From contig CATOMC010000009.1 of the NCBI GenBank assembly GCA_951801245.1, positions 1 through 64,000 of the forward strand: DNA of 64,000 nucleotides. Direction: 5' to 3'. This document shows, piece by piece, positions 24,562 to 35,400 of this stretch; position 1 is the stretch's first letter, and every line of letters begins with the position of its first letter. Below the pieces are notes generated by a model. The model did not search any database and was not told where the DNA came from. It saw only the letters and a list, made by a program, of their open reading frames with translations. Source of the stretch: an uncultured Lachnospiraceae bacterium (GTDB taxonomy: Bacteria; Bacillota_A; Clostridia; Lachnospirales; Lachnospiraceae). The translations under genes and the position numbers were made by a program.

Positions 24562-26229
24562 ATGGCTGCTAAAGTGATCAGCATGGAGATCGGTTACTCG
24601 CTGACCAGGATTTGTGAGGCAGACTATAAGACAAAATCTCATAAGATTTATAAAAGCTTTACGATTCCAACACAGGAGGGGATCATCAACGATGGCCTGC
24701 TGACGGTGTCCTCTGCGTATGTGGAGAATTTAAAGGGTGCGCTGGCGGCGAATCATGTTAAGTCTAAGCAGGTGGTGTTTTCGATCACCTCGTCCAAAAT
24801 TGCCAGTCGTGAGGTTGTGATTCCTTATGTGAAAGAAAATCGAATAGCGGATGTGGTCAACATTAACGCGACAGACTATTTTCCGGTGGATTTAAGTCAG
24901 TATCGGCTGGCTTACAGTATTTTGGATATCATTGGAGGGCATAAGGGTCCTCAGCAATATAAACTGCTTGTCATGGCAGTGCCGGCAGCACTTTTGTCAG
25001 GGTATTATGAACTGGCCAGGGCATTGAAACTTGAGGTGGCGGCAATCGATTACGCCGGTAACTCGGTTTTTCAGGTGGTGAAGGAGGAGTGTGCCAGGAG
25101 CACCAATCTGATTGTCAAGATTGAGGAGAGAGATTCGCTGGTGATGGTGGTGCACGATTCCGCGCTGGCTTTTACCAGAAATGTGTCATATGGCGTGGAG
25201 GAGGCCATAGAGACTGTGATGGATACGCTCTGCTGGGGTGAAGCCGCTTCCGTGGAGCAGGCAATCCATGTTTTGCAGAGAAATGACTGTATCGCCATGG
25301 AGGAGACGGCTGCCGTATCGGCGAAAGATACGGCGATGAATGAGGTACGGGAGGCGATCATGCCATTGGTGAGCGGTATCGCCAGAGTTATCGATTATTA
25401 TACTTCCCGCAATACGGACAGTTCTATCAGCAGGATTATGATCACCGGTCTGGGTGCGGAGTTTAAGGGACTGGGGGAATTACTTTCCAGAGAAATCAGC
25501 GCACCGGTGACGGTTTTAAAGGAGGCGGCCGGCTGGAACCTGGGCCGTTATTTTAAGAACGAATGTTTCGGAGAGTACATAGCCTGTGTGGGTGCGGCAG
25601 TGGAACCGCTCGGATTTAAGAAGGATGCAGAGAAAAAGGGGAAAAAGAGTGGAGCCAGGGGCACAAACGGTGTTTTTGCGGCATATTCGTTGTTGGCGAT
25701 CGGGCTGGCTGCGGGGATTGGGCTGGCTGCTTTTTCAATCATGCGGTATATGGATGTACAGAAGACAAATATGGAATTAAGAGCACAGGAGAGTGCACTT
25801 ACAGACGTTATTACGATATATGATGCATATGCAGACACCAAGGCAGACTATACCAAAGTGTGCGCTATGTATGAGGCTACGGAGAGCAGGAATGAGAGTT
25901 TGTATGAATTCCTGGAGGAATTGGAGGATAAGCTGCCGGGCAGTGTGAATGTGGTTTCCCTGACCAGTGATGCCTGCGAAGTCAGTATTAACATGAACGT
26001 GGATACGAAGGAAGAGGCGGCAGCAGCGATACAGCAGATGCGGACATTCCACTCCCTGATTCCCGAGATGGTGACCATGTCATCCCTGCGGGAGGACGAG
26101 GATCGGGATACGGGTGTTGCTTCTATCAACTTTACGGTGACGGCTTATTATCGTCCGGTGGGATATGAAGCGGACAAGAAAACGGCTGATGATTCGCTGA
26201 ATGCTGTGGACAGCGGCATGGCTAAATAG
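24562..26229 (+). CDS. pilM: PilM-PilN fusion, pilus alignment protein
   Basis: 555 residues from ATG at 24562, with AAGGAGG at 24546-24552; the frame extends upstream to 24460 but that start lacks a site. Residues 1-350 are a PilM-type actin-like (FtsA/SHS2) domain: VISMEIGYSLTRICEAD, YFPVDLSQYRLAYSIL, IMITGLGAEFKGL. A membrane segment follows at about 371-395, then a coiled coil and a PilN-like domain (ELEDKLPGSVNVVSLTSDA … VTAYY). PilM in the cytoplasm normally binds the short N-terminal tail of PilN; here both seem joined in one chain, though by the PilM C-terminus. PilO is encoded next. Confidence 0.85.
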   Translation: MAAKVISMEIGYSLTRICEADYKTKSHKIYKSFTIPTQEGIINDGLLTVSSAYVENLKGALAANHVKSKQVVFSITSSKIASREVVIPYVKENRIADVVNINATDYFPVDLSQYRLAYSILDIIGGHKGPQQYKLLVMAVPAALLSGYYELARALKLEVAAIDYAGNSVFQVVKEECARSTNLIVKIEERDSLVMVVHDSALAFTRNVSYGVEEAIETVMDTLCWGEAASVEQAIHVLQRNDCIAMEETAAVSAKDTAMNEVREAIMPLVSGIARVIDYYTSRNTDSSISRIMITGLGAEFKGLGELLSREISAPVTVLKEAAGWNLGRYFKNECFGEYIACVGAAVEPLGFKKDAEKKGKKSGARGTNGVFAAYSLLAIGLAAGIGLAAFSIMRYMDVQKTNMELRAQESALTDVITIYDAYADTKADYTKVCAMYEATESRNESLYEFLEELEDKLPGSVNVVSLTSDACEVSINMNVDTKEEAAAAIQQMRTFHSLIPEMVTMSSLREDEDRDTGVASINFTVTAYYRPVGYEADKKTADDSLNAVDSGMAK

Positions 26230-26239
26230 GGGGAGCGCA

Positions 26240-27010
26240 ATGAAGGTATCGAAGAGAGATATATTGCTTTTCATCGGTTTCATGGGGATTCTTGCAGGGG
26301 TGTGTTCTTATCTGTTTGTCTTTCAGCCGGCCATGAAGAAGGCAGATGCGCTGGAACTGGAGAATATAAGGCTGCAGGGCAGGATCTTGGATCTGCAGAA
26401 TAAACAGGCCAACAAGGAAATCTATCAGAACGAGATCGCACGAATGGAGCAGGAAATGAAGGAGATTTACCGGTTGTTCCCGGTGGATGTGCGTGAGGAG
26501 AATGCGATCCTTCTTGCAATCAATCAGGAGCAGACTGCGCCGCTTGCGATAGAGTCGGTCACGATAGATGCTCTTTTGGATGTGCCCTTTCTGGAAGAGG
26601 GGAAAGAGGATGCTTTGCCGGAGGATGGCGGCCATGGTGCGGGCGGATCCAATCCTTATGGACTCAAGAACCGCAGGGTCACCATGAATTATGAGGTGTC
26701 TTATGAAGGATTAAAGCGCAGCGTGAAAAATATCTGCCTGCAGACAGAGCGCATGGTCATTGAGGATCTGACGGTGGTCTATGATGAGACAACAGGACTT
26801 CTGCGCGGTACTATGGCGGTGAATATGTACTGTGTGCCGAATCAGGAAGGCAGGGAATATGTGAAGCCTGATTTGAGTTCGGTATTGTTGGGTACGGATA
26901 ATATATTCGGCTCGATTGTGATTCGCAGCGAGAGCGGGCTGACAGATTTAGAAAGCAGTGAAGGGCAGGAGGATACCGATACGGCAGAAGGGGCACAAGA
27001 GCAGGAATAA
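26240..27010 (+). CDS. pilO: PilO-like pilus alignment protein
   Basis: 256 residues from ATG at 26240, with GGGGGAGCG at 26229-26237. A membrane segment at 8-28 (ILLFIGFMGILAGVCSYLFV) is followed by a coiled coil (ADALELENIRLQGRILDLQ to about 75), then a ferredoxin-like periplasm-side domain (YEVSYEGLKRSVKNICLQ) and an acidic tail (SSEGQEDTDTAEGAQEQE). This is the layout of PilO, which pairs with PilN to link the platform to the outside. It starts 10 bases after the PilM-PilN gene. Confidence 0.82.
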   Translation: MKVSKRDILLFIGFMGILAGVCSYLFVFQPAMKKADALELENIRLQGRILDLQNKQANKEIYQNEIARMEQEMKEIYRLFPVDVREENAILLAINQEQTAPLAIESVTIDALLDVPFLEEGKEDALPEDGGHGAGGSNPYGLKNRRVTMNYEVSYEGLKRSVKNICLQTERMVIEDLTVVYDETTGLLRGTMAVNMYCVPNQEGREYVKPDLSSVLLGTDNIFGSIVIRSESGLTDLESSEGQEDTDTAEGAQEQE

Positions 27011-27037
27011 ATATAGAAAGCCGGCAGGTGAGTGCTG

Positions 27038-28537
27038 ATGGACAGAACGGGAAGCGGGTGTGTGATGATGGGAGATAAGAGATGCAGACGGAATAAGAAT
27101 GCGGGGTTTTCTCTGTTGGAACTGTTGATTGCGGTGGTCATTCTTTCGATTATCGTGATTCCGTTGTTACATTTGTTCCTCTCTTCCAACAGGATGAATA
27201 TCAAATCCCGGCAGACTCTGCGGGCCACTACGCTGGCGCAGAACCTTATGGAGGGGTTGAAAGCTTATGATATCGAGAAGTTAAAGGCGCAGTTTGAGCA
27301 TCCTACAGAAGGTTTTAATGTGATCGACGACAGTCTGATCAGGGGAGCGCTTGCGGAGGAGACTGCCCTGGAAGTGGATGATGCGGGAAACCCCAGTCCA
27401 GGTATTTATTATTTCAGCATCAGGAAGGTGTCCATGCAGGGGAGTGAGTTTGATGCACTGATCAGGGTGGACGCAAGAGAATATATGGAGCCGGGGACAC
27501 ACCGGGATGCGCTGAACAATGATTCCGGTAAACCATTGGTACTGAATAAGCCGATTGCGGATGCCAGGAGTATTGATAAAGAGAACGGAACCTTTGTGGA
27601 GACGGAGGAGATCCGGAAATCGGTGCTCAATAGTATATGGGCGATTGAGAATGAAAATCTGATGATGGATGCAACGTTATCCCGTTATCTGCAGGATGCT
27701 CTTGCAGCCAACGGCGTAGATGCAGAGCAGTTTCGGGAAAATCTTTGTTTCAAAAATCTGGAAAGGGATTTTGATACTGTCAGCAGAACCATCACAGTAA
27801 CTTTAAATGACAGTACCTCGTTAGATCAAGATGGCCGCCGCAAGATAGAAGTATCAGTCAGGCAGGAATATGGCTTCAATTACAGCGACTTTATCTGTTA
27901 TACAACGGGGGATGACAGTCACAGAGTAGACGGCATTGGATGCGGCCATATCAGCCGTGCGCATCCGAATATTAATATTTTCTATTATCCTTTGTATGGT
28001 TCCAATGTGATCGATGAGTCCATTACAATCATTGATAATACGGACCCGGCACTGAGTCAGCCGACAGATGAGAGGCTGAGTGTGCTGATTGCCAAGCAGG
28101 TGCCTTCGTCAGTTATGGATCCGAATAATCTTGAAATGATGACGGACGCACAGCTTATGGCGGCTGAGATGGATTACAGAGCAGATGTTATGATTAAGAA
28201 GGGTTCCGGTGATATGCCGAAGGAACAGTTTACCTTGAAGACGAATCTGGGGATGAATCTGGCGGGTCAGGCATATATGACCGGAGAAGGCGAAGCAGTT
28301 GATGCACCGGACCAACTGACAGTCAATGGAGAGTCAATGGATTTAAACGGCACCAGCCGGATGAATCTCTATACGCTGGACGGCGTCCGCAGTCCTATGG
28401 GAACAGCACCGGCAGAAGATGAGGTTACGGAACTGTTTTACCAGGTGCAGGTCAGCGTCTATCACGAAGGCGCCGCGGACAATGGTTTTCCGGAGGAGGA
28501 GTGCGTGGTGGTAATCGACGGCAGTAAGAATGGGTGA
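27038..28537 (+). CDS. Pilin-like protein with large C-terminal domain (PilV-like)
   Basis: 499 residues from ATG at 27038 (AGGTGAG at 27026-27032). The leader is basic, ending KNAG, then FSLLELLIAVVILSIIVIPL, a class III signal with Glu+5. The stalk resembles minor pilins of the PilV/GspI type (TLRATTLAQNLMEGLKAYD), but the protein is three times the usual length; the extra part (about 120-499) is rich in Asp, Asn and beta-like segments and has no motif I know. It is the first of four pilin-like proteins in a row, a pattern of minor pilins that prime the pilus tip. Confidence 0.8.
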   Translation: MDRTGSGCVMMGDKRCRRNKNAGFSLLELLIAVVILSIIVIPLLHLFLSSNRMNIKSRQTLRATTLAQNLMEGLKAYDIEKLKAQFEHPTEGFNVIDDSLIRGALAEETALEVDDAGNPSPGIYYFSIRKVSMQGSEFDALIRVDAREYMEPGTHRDALNNDSGKPLVLNKPIADARSIDKENGTFVETEEIRKSVLNSIWAIENENLMMDATLSRYLQDALAANGVDAEQFRENLCFKNLERDFDTVSRTITVTLNDSTSLDQDGRRKIEVSVRQEYGFNYSDFICYTTGDDSHRVDGIGCGHISRAHPNINIFYYPLYGSNVIDESITIIDNTDPALSQPTDERLSVLIAKQVPSSVMDPNNLEMMTDAQLMAAEMDYRADVMIKKGSGDMPKEQFTLKTNLGMNLAGQAYMTGEGEAVDAPDQLTVNGESMDLNGTSRMNLYTLDGVRSPMGTAPAEDEVTELFYQVQVSVYHEGAADNGFPEEECVVVIDGSKNG

Positions 28538-28599
28538 ACGGGACGAGTCCGCTCGTCCGTGGATTATGAGTCACAGCAGAGTTGTGGCATGGGGTTAGT

Positions 28600-31053
28600 A
28601 TGAAAAGTATGTGCAGGAAAATCCCACATCTGTATAACATATACAGACAGAAGCGGGACGACAGAGGTTCGGCGATTGTGATCGTCATCATGGCTATGGC
28701 GATGATTGGTATTCTTGCCACCACACTGCTCTGGATGGCATACATGAATTATATGATTAAGGCGGCCGATATCCGGAATAAGAACAGTTTCTATTCCGCA
28801 GAAGAAGTGGTGGAGCAGATTATGGCTGGTTTGCGGCAGGAGTCTGCGGATGCAGCGGGGATAGCATATCGGGATGTGCTGGCGAACTGGGATAATCTTG
28901 AGACGGCCCAGAATCGATACCATGTCTTCTCAGAAACCTATAAGGACACTTTGCTTGAAAAGCTGAAAGATACGCACCGTGGCAGCGGATTTTATGACAG
29001 AGACAAGCTCAAAGCCTATATCGATGCGGATATTTTCCTGGAGACAGTTCCCGGCGCGGGTGTGGATGTGGACGCCTGGGATTCGCATAATCCGGCAGGG
29101 GAACCCAGAATGGAGATGGTGAACAACAGCATTATTCTCCGCAGCCTTTATGTGTCCTACACGGACAGTGAGAACCGGGTATCCATCGTGCAGACGGATA
29201 TCTGCATGGATGTACCGAAACTGGCGTTCGAAGACGAGGGTTCGATCGACGGGCTGTATGAATATACCTTGATCGGAAATGATGGGATCGAGGTGACCGG
29301 CGCCGGCGGGATGACCACGGTGCAGGGCAATATTTTTGCCGGGACGGATGCGGCGGGAAAGGGAGGCCTTGTCATAGAACCGGCCAATACGCTGACAGTC
29401 GATAGCGCCAGACGAGTGATCTGTAAGGGAGATATTGTAGTGAAAGGGCCTGCGGCAGGCTTTGTGGTCAGAGACATGCCGGGTCAGGATAATCGTGTGT
29501 ATGCCAGGAACATTATGTTAGACAGAGGCACGGTCAGTCTGGACAGCAAGACTTATGTGGCCAATGACCTGACTCTTGACGGCGTCGGAAGCAAAGCCAC
29601 GCTCACCAAGGAATACTACGGCTATGGTTATGCTGCATCAAATGGACTGCCCGGGGAAGAGGATGTCGATTCGGCAGCCAGCAGTGCTATCATCATCAAC
29701 GGCAGGGATTCTACGCTGGATATGTCGGGCATTAACAGACTGTTGATTGCAGGCCGCTCCTATATCGGACAGGCATCCAGCCGGGCGCAGGCAGAATACA
29801 ACCGCGCGGAGACGGAAGCGGGACGGCTGATTCCGCAGCAGCCTGTGATGATGGGTGAATCTATCGCAGTCAAAGGCGGTCAGATTGCATATCTGGTGCC
29901 TGCGGAGTGCATCGGAACATTGGATGGCGAGTGCGTGATCGGACAAAACCCCATTTATGGGGATAAGATCAGCGATCTGGAGGCGATGAAAAAGGAAAAT
30001 ACCGATGGTTCCTTCTGCGAAGTGGATTTTAGTAAGAAGATTTACCGGCTGGGGAATCAATCTTTAAGTGAATTCGGTGTGACCGATATGGATCATATCC
30101 GTACCATCAATGTGCAGTACCGCGGCAGTGTGATGCGTTATTATTACGTGGTTCTGGATCGGGATAATGCGGAACGTTATTTCGTACAATATTACAATTT
30201 TCATGCGAACAGAGAATCGATTGACAGGTATTTTAATAAGTATGTATCCGGCGGCATTCTTCTGGGGGATTTCACGGCGCCGGAGAATGCGTATACGATT
30301 CTGGGCAACAGCCTTGTGAGCAGTGCGCTGACAGACAGCGGTGTGACACTGCTTACCAGTATTGACCAGACGGCCTTAAATCCCTCTGCGGATCCGGATT
30401 CCTATGTTGAAACCGGTGAGAATGCGGTCCAGGTAGATAATAAGCAGGATATTTTGTCTGTGGCAGCGCAGTCTGAGGAGATTGCGAAAGTTTATCAGGC
30501 ACTTTGTTTTAACCTGACAGAGGACGGTTCCGGGATTCCCACAGATCCCGAGGCGGCGAAGAACTGCTATGTGTTTTCGAATCTCATTAAGGAGGCAGAA
30601 GTGCTGCAGTATCTGGATGCTCATCATACCGACAGGGTGATCTATGGGACAGATTCCGGTCTGCGGGCAGTTCTGACGAGAGAACCGATTGTCAGTGTGT
30701 CGGAACTTGAGACGATTAGTGAGAAACCAAGGCTGATCGTGTCTCTTGGTGATGTGGTAGTGGATCGGGATTACACGGGGCTGATTGCTGCCAGAGGCAG
30801 GATTACTATACAGCCTGCCACAGTGACATCGATCAGGCAGGACAAGATGGATCTTTATCAGATATTAGAGGCCAGGAGTGAGATTGCGGGAGATACGATA
30901 ACGCCGGTCAATATGTTTGTCAACGGTACCGGCAGTATGATTGACGGAGCAGGGATACCCGGCGGGGCGCAGACGCCCGATGTGGATGATGCGGGCAATC
31001 CGGTCATTGACTATACTGAAATTGTCAAATACATGAACTGGGTCAAGAAATAA
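28600..31053 (+). CDS. Large PilX-like minor pilin with beta-rich body
   Basis: 817 residues from ATG at 28600. The N-terminus KRDDRGSAIVIVIMAMAMIG … LLWMAYMNYMIKAADIRNKNSFYSAEEVVEQ is a PilX-type start: a long hydrophobic helix without the Glu+5, then the AEE motif. Residues about 220-400 repeat short beta strands with Gly and Asp (QGNIFAGTDAAGKGG, CKGDIVVKGPAAG, TYVANDLTLDG), like the repeat folds of bactofilin or polymer-forming proteins. The rest is unrecognised. Minor pilins of this kind are usually under 250 residues, so this is very large. Ribosome site weak (GGGGTTAG). Confidence 0.72.
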   Translation: MKSMCRKIPHLYNIYRQKRDDRGSAIVIVIMAMAMIGILATTLLWMAYMNYMIKAADIRNKNSFYSAEEVVEQIMAGLRQESADAAGIAYRDVLANWDNLETAQNRYHVFSETYKDTLLEKLKDTHRGSGFYDRDKLKAYIDADIFLETVPGAGVDVDAWDSHNPAGEPRMEMVNNSIILRSLYVSYTDSENRVSIVQTDICMDVPKLAFEDEGSIDGLYEYTLIGNDGIEVTGAGGMTTVQGNIFAGTDAAGKGGLVIEPANTLTVDSARRVICKGDIVVKGPAAGFVVRDMPGQDNRVYARNIMLDRGTVSLDSKTYVANDLTLDGVGSKATLTKEYYGYGYAASNGLPGEEDVDSAASSAIIINGRDSTLDMSGINRLLIAGRSYIGQASSRAQAEYNRAETEAGRLIPQQPVMMGESIAVKGGQIAYLVPAECIGTLDGECVIGQNPIYGDKISDLEAMKKENTDGSFCEVDFSKKIYRLGNQSLSEFGVTDMDHIRTINVQYRGSVMRYYYVVLDRDNAERYFVQYYNFHANRESIDRYFNKYVSGGILLGDFTAPENAYTILGNSLVSSALTDSGVTLLTSIDQTALNPSADPDSYVETGENAVQVDNKQDILSVAAQSEEIAKVYQALCFNLTEDGSGIPTDPEAAKNCYVFSNLIKEAEVLQYLDAHHTDRVIYGTDSGLRAVLTREPIVSVSELETISEKPRLIVSLGDVVVDRDYTGLIAARGRITIQPATVTSIRQDKMDLYQILEARSEIAGDTITPVNMFVNGTGSMIDGAGIPGGAQTPDVDDAGNPVIDYTEIVKYMNWVKK

Positions 31054-31111
31054 CAGGTGGTTGGAAAACTGTCAGAATAAACAGGCAAAGCAGGAGGAAG
31101 GGGAATGTGGG

Positions 31112-31615
31112 TTGGACAATAAAGGGTATTCCATGATAGAACTGATGATTGTTCTGGCTATCATGGCGGTTCTTTCGGGCACAGTCTTTTATTCCGTCAC
31201 GCTTATCTTCGGTGCCAATGTCAGAAGCTGTGCCAATAACATCCAGCGTTCCATCGGGTACTGCAAGATGACCACGATGGGTAAGGCGGATGCCTATATG
31301 GTGCTTTTCCGGGACGGCGACGGAACGGTGTATACCCAGATGCACCTCACAGAGAGTGACGGTTCCGTGACGGAGGAAGAACCGCAGAAAGTAGGGTCAG
31401 AGAGAGTGGATATAGGATATACCCCTAAGGGTGGCACACAGACCGTGCTGATGCCGGGAGACTCTATTGAGATACGTTTTGACCGCAGCAGCGGCAGTTT
31501 CGAGGCGGACGGGAACGGTAATATATACGAAGAGATTTCTGTCAGAGGCGGCAGCAAAGATTACCGCATCGAGATGACAGAACTGACCGGCAGATCCCGG
31601 GTGGTGATGAAGTAA
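31112..31615 (+). CDS. Pilin-like protein (GspH/FimT type)
   Basis: 167 residues from TTG at 31112, giving MDNKG then YSMIELMIVLAIMAVLSGTV; AGGAGGAAGGGG at 31092-31103 supports this start over a TTG at 31061. The class III signal has Glu+5. The remainder reads like a GspH/FimT minor pseudopilin with a beta-rich end (GDSIEIRFDRSSGSFEADGNG). It follows the PilX-like gene and precedes the PilW-like gene. Confidence 0.82.
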   Translation: MDNKGYSMIELMIVLAIMAVLSGTVFYSVTLIFGANVRSCANNIQRSIGYCKMTTMGKADAYMVLFRDGDGTVYTQMHLTESDGSVTEEEPQKVGSERVDIGYTPKGGTQTVLMPGDSIEIRFDRSSGSFEADGNGNIYEEISVRGGSKDYRIEMTELTGRSRVVMK

Positions 31616-31664
31616 GTGCACAGAAACGCTGTGGTCATACAAGCATTGGCAGGGAGTGTTTGAG

Positions 31665-32378
31665 ATGTTACGAAGAAAGTCTGAAACGTTAGCAGCGGAT
31701 CAAGGGGGTTTTACCTTGGTGGAACTTTTAGTGTCTACAGCAATTCTGGCAATTGTTGCGGCTTCGGTATGCAGTTTTATCCTGATAGGATTTAGAAATT
31801 ATGCTTCTGCCAACAGTGATATCGCCTTGCAGCAGGAAGCGCAGTTTGCCCTAAACCAGATGGCGGACGTTTTGATCGATACCACAAGAAGCGTCAGCTA
31901 TATTGGATATGCGGGTGGCGTCGAGAGCAGTCAGGCACCGGCTTTGGAGGATTCCGAGTTTGGCTTTGAACCTGAGGGGAAGAGCCTGATCATGTACAAT
32001 GGTATCCTGGTGGAGCCATCGCCTCCAGTTCCAGGCGCAGCGGCATCTGCCGTCATAGAACCGGGCAATGGCAACAAACATTATCATTTCTATTGGGACA
32101 AGACAGATGAAACACTTTATTATGCAGAACTTGATGTACAGCCCACAGATGTGCGGCCGCAGGATGTGCAGTTCCCGGCATTCGGTGATCCCGGATGGGA
32201 GGTGTTTGCAGAGCAGGTGACGGATTTCTCCGTGGATTTAAGCCAGACAGAGGAGAAACGTGTTGTAAAGCTGAAGCTCACCTTTGCGAACGGGCAGCAG
32301 GAGTATAGCACTTCCAATAATGTGACGATTCGGAATAAGGTGGCAGTCAATGATGCACCAATGGAACCGTTGCAGTGA
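31665..32378 (+). CDS. Pilin-like protein (PilW/GspJ type)
   Basis: 237 residues from ATG at 31665, with AGGGAG at 31651-31656; a GTG at 31656 lies inside that site. The class III signal is QGG then FTLVELLVSTAILAIVAASV with Glu+5. EAQFALNQMADVLIDTTRSV and the later length fit PilW/GspJ-type minor pilins. The C-terminal part is beta-rich with KVAVNDAPMEPLQ at the end. It is the last of four pilin-like genes and is followed by the giant secreted protein gene. Confidence 0.82.
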   Translation: MLRRKSETLAADQGGFTLVELLVSTAILAIVAASVCSFILIGFRNYASANSDIALQQEAQFALNQMADVLIDTTRSVSYIGYAGGVESSQAPALEDSEFGFEPEGKSLIMYNGILVEPSPPVPGAAASAVIEPGNGNKHYHFYWDKTDETLYYAELDVQPTDVRPQDVQFPAFGDPGWEVFAEQVTDFSVDLSQTEEKRVVKLKLTFANGQQEYSTSNNVTIRNKVAVNDAPMEPLQ

Positions 32379-32403
32379 CATGACCCGGGTGTATGGAGGT
32401 ATT

Positions 32404-35400
32404 ATGAAAAGAACTGTAAAACAGGCATTTCTATTCCTGGCCGGAGTTCTTGCTGCGGCGGCAGGGGGTGCCGCCATAGGGCGGTTCATGGCGGCTTATC
32501 AGGTGCTGCCCCAGACCCAGCCGGCAAAAGCTTATGCCAAAGAATCCCTTGGCGGGATCAGGCAGATTGTGGAAAGGCATGGGGAAGATGAACCCTATGT
32601 GATTTTGGACATTGTGCCGGGGAGAGGCACTTATACGTATCATGACAAAGACTATGATATTTCTATAGGAACAATGGGCTATCTTGTGCAGGGACAGGCA
32701 CCCATTGAGAAAGATCTGGAAAATATCTTTACCAATCATCAGGAAGAATTCTATGAATATGCGGACAGGGTGGAACTGGCGGAAGCGGTAATGCCTGATT
32801 TTGCGGGCAACGGCTTTGTCAAAGCGTTCTATGAAGAGGCTTACGAGGGTACGGGGCAGGAGTTAAGCGGGACGGACGGCTGGATCAAAATATTAGATTC
32901 GATATCGGATGTGGATATTGCAGTAGAGACTGTGCCCAAAGTACCGAAGGGGCGGATGTTTGCCAAATGGCAGAAGCATCAGGACGGAGAGAGTAAGGAG
33001 GGCTATGATTATCATCTGTCGCCCGATTCTCCAAACAGACCCGCCCAAGATTCTGTGACAGAGAGCAGATATTATCAGGCGGATCAGGATGGTATATATC
33101 AGGTGACGTTTGAAAACCCGCAGGAGAATATCAGCGGTTACCAGGTGTCTTATGTAAGTGAGGACTGGAAGAATTCTTCTGATGCCACCAGTGTCTATCG
33201 TCTGGTAGACGGTGCCTATTACTATGCGGGTACTGTGAAAGAGTTAAAGCTGAGTCTCGGGATTTATGAGGAAGAGGATGTCGATCAGGACGAGAAGCCG
33301 GAGGAAGAAAAGAAAGAGCCTGATACCGAAAAGGTGCCGGAAGAAAATCCCGGGAATGATCCCGCAGACAATGTAGATGACGGTGATACAGAGGATTCCG
33401 GTCATATTGACGATGACAGTAATACAGACCCCGGAGACGAGACCGATGCGGATAATACAGACTCCGATGCCGGAACCGACATCAACGATATTGTGGGAGG
33501 ACAGGCTAAATGGCAAAAACTTGTGAATGACGGTGACGGCTCCGTCTATTGCATTGTGACCTTTTCCTATGTGGAAGATTTAGAAGAAGCACAGGAACTT
33601 TATCAAGTGAGGAGTGTGCAGGAGTATACCGTCAGGGAGGGAGAAGCGCCTCCGGAGGATACCTACTCGGACAGCAGACCGGAAGAGGAGGAGGGAAAAC
33701 AGGAAGGCTCAGATAACAGCGCAGAAAATGTGGATGTGGATTATATCTTTGTGTATGCCGGACCGGGGCAGGGTGAATATAAGCTGACCAGAGTACAAGA
33801 GACAGAGGAGGATTCCAAATCGGAATCGGATGCAGACACGGCAGATGGAGAAGAAGATAGTAAAGAGGATACGGAAGACGGGAGTAAGGAAGAGGGAGGC
33901 ACGGAAGTGACCGGGCACGCCATATCTCAGGATACTGCAGCGGAAGCGGCGTATGTGGAAGTACAGAATGCGCCGGTCTACATGAAATGCTGTAAAGGAA
34001 ATGACTGGCTGGAACGTTATGTGTTCCATTCACTGGATGCCCAGGATAATCGTCATGATGCGTTTGCAGTTGAGGTATGGTGTGTGCCTGCGGGAGAAGT
34101 AGAGGAAGCGGATATCAATGATGCCGATCTGGTTTTTCTGGAAGATGGTCTGAGCCCCTGGCTGAATACCAATGTGCAGGTAGATTATAGAGGTGAGGTG
34201 GATTCCCTCGTGATCTCAGGGCTTCTTTATGATGTGGTGGCGGAATTAAAGCCTGTCATTGTTGCGTATGGGATCATAGAGGATGATCATCCGGATCACT
34301 ATCAGGATGATACGTATCAGAAACTTGCCAAAATCTTCCTCAAGAAAGACCTGTCCGGGTTTTATTACGAGATGGATCGGAGCGGTAACCTGGCAGAGAA
34401 TCTTCTTATGAATGTGGAGAAAGAATCTGAGGAGTATCCCGATAAGACGGATAATGATTACAATTATGTTAACCGGAATGTGTATATCATTTATAATGAG
34501 CAGCTTGTCAGCGAAGATTTTGGGGAGGCGTTCGATGATGACAAGGCAGAAGCCGGTTTCGGGGAGGTGCTGGCAGCTATCAGGGCCGAGAATATGACAT
34601 TGTCTGAGGATGACCGGATCAGTGAGGAAGTCAGCAAGGCTATGGCCATGCAGTACATCATTAACTTTTCAGCGGGACTGATCGGGGAGTATAAAGATTT
34701 GTCTATTCTGGAATTGCAGCCGACAGCTAACGCGGTATGCGACATACGTGTGGATGAGAATGAGGACAGTGTGGTCTTGTACTGGCAAAGAGATGACAGG
34801 AACGAAGCCGGACAGCAGATTCTCAGAAACTCCAGGAAAATAGAGACTAATATTACAGTCAAATCTGTGGCGGAATTTAACGGCGGGTATCAGGACATCA
34901 ATAATCGATATCACATGATCTTTATCGGGCTGGATGGACAGAATCTGTACCGTGAGCGGGATAAGGAAGGCAATCTGATGGCTGTGTATAATGATGAGAG
35001 CCTGAACGGTAAGGTATACCATACGGGGGACCGTACGGCATCTGGTGATGGCAGATATGATGCCAATGATATGACACGGCAGAAAAAGGAAGCCCTGCTG
35101 GACTATCTGCGTGCAGGTTACCCGGTCGTGGTGGAGAACGACTGCTTTACGAATAAAAGCGCCCGGGATGCCGGAGAGAAGCATATTAACAAAGAGTATA
35201 TTGCCGGTGATACGCAGATGTATCAGTTCCTGAAAGAAGCGCTTGCGCTGAATGATTCGGAGGAATATGAGGATAAGATCGGCCTTTATACGATTGAGGA
35301 TGTGCACAGCAGTGCGATGTTTATGGCACAGCTTAATATAGTCCGTCCAAAGATTGATCTGTGTACGCCGGAAGACGGGGCAGACACACCCGATGTGATC

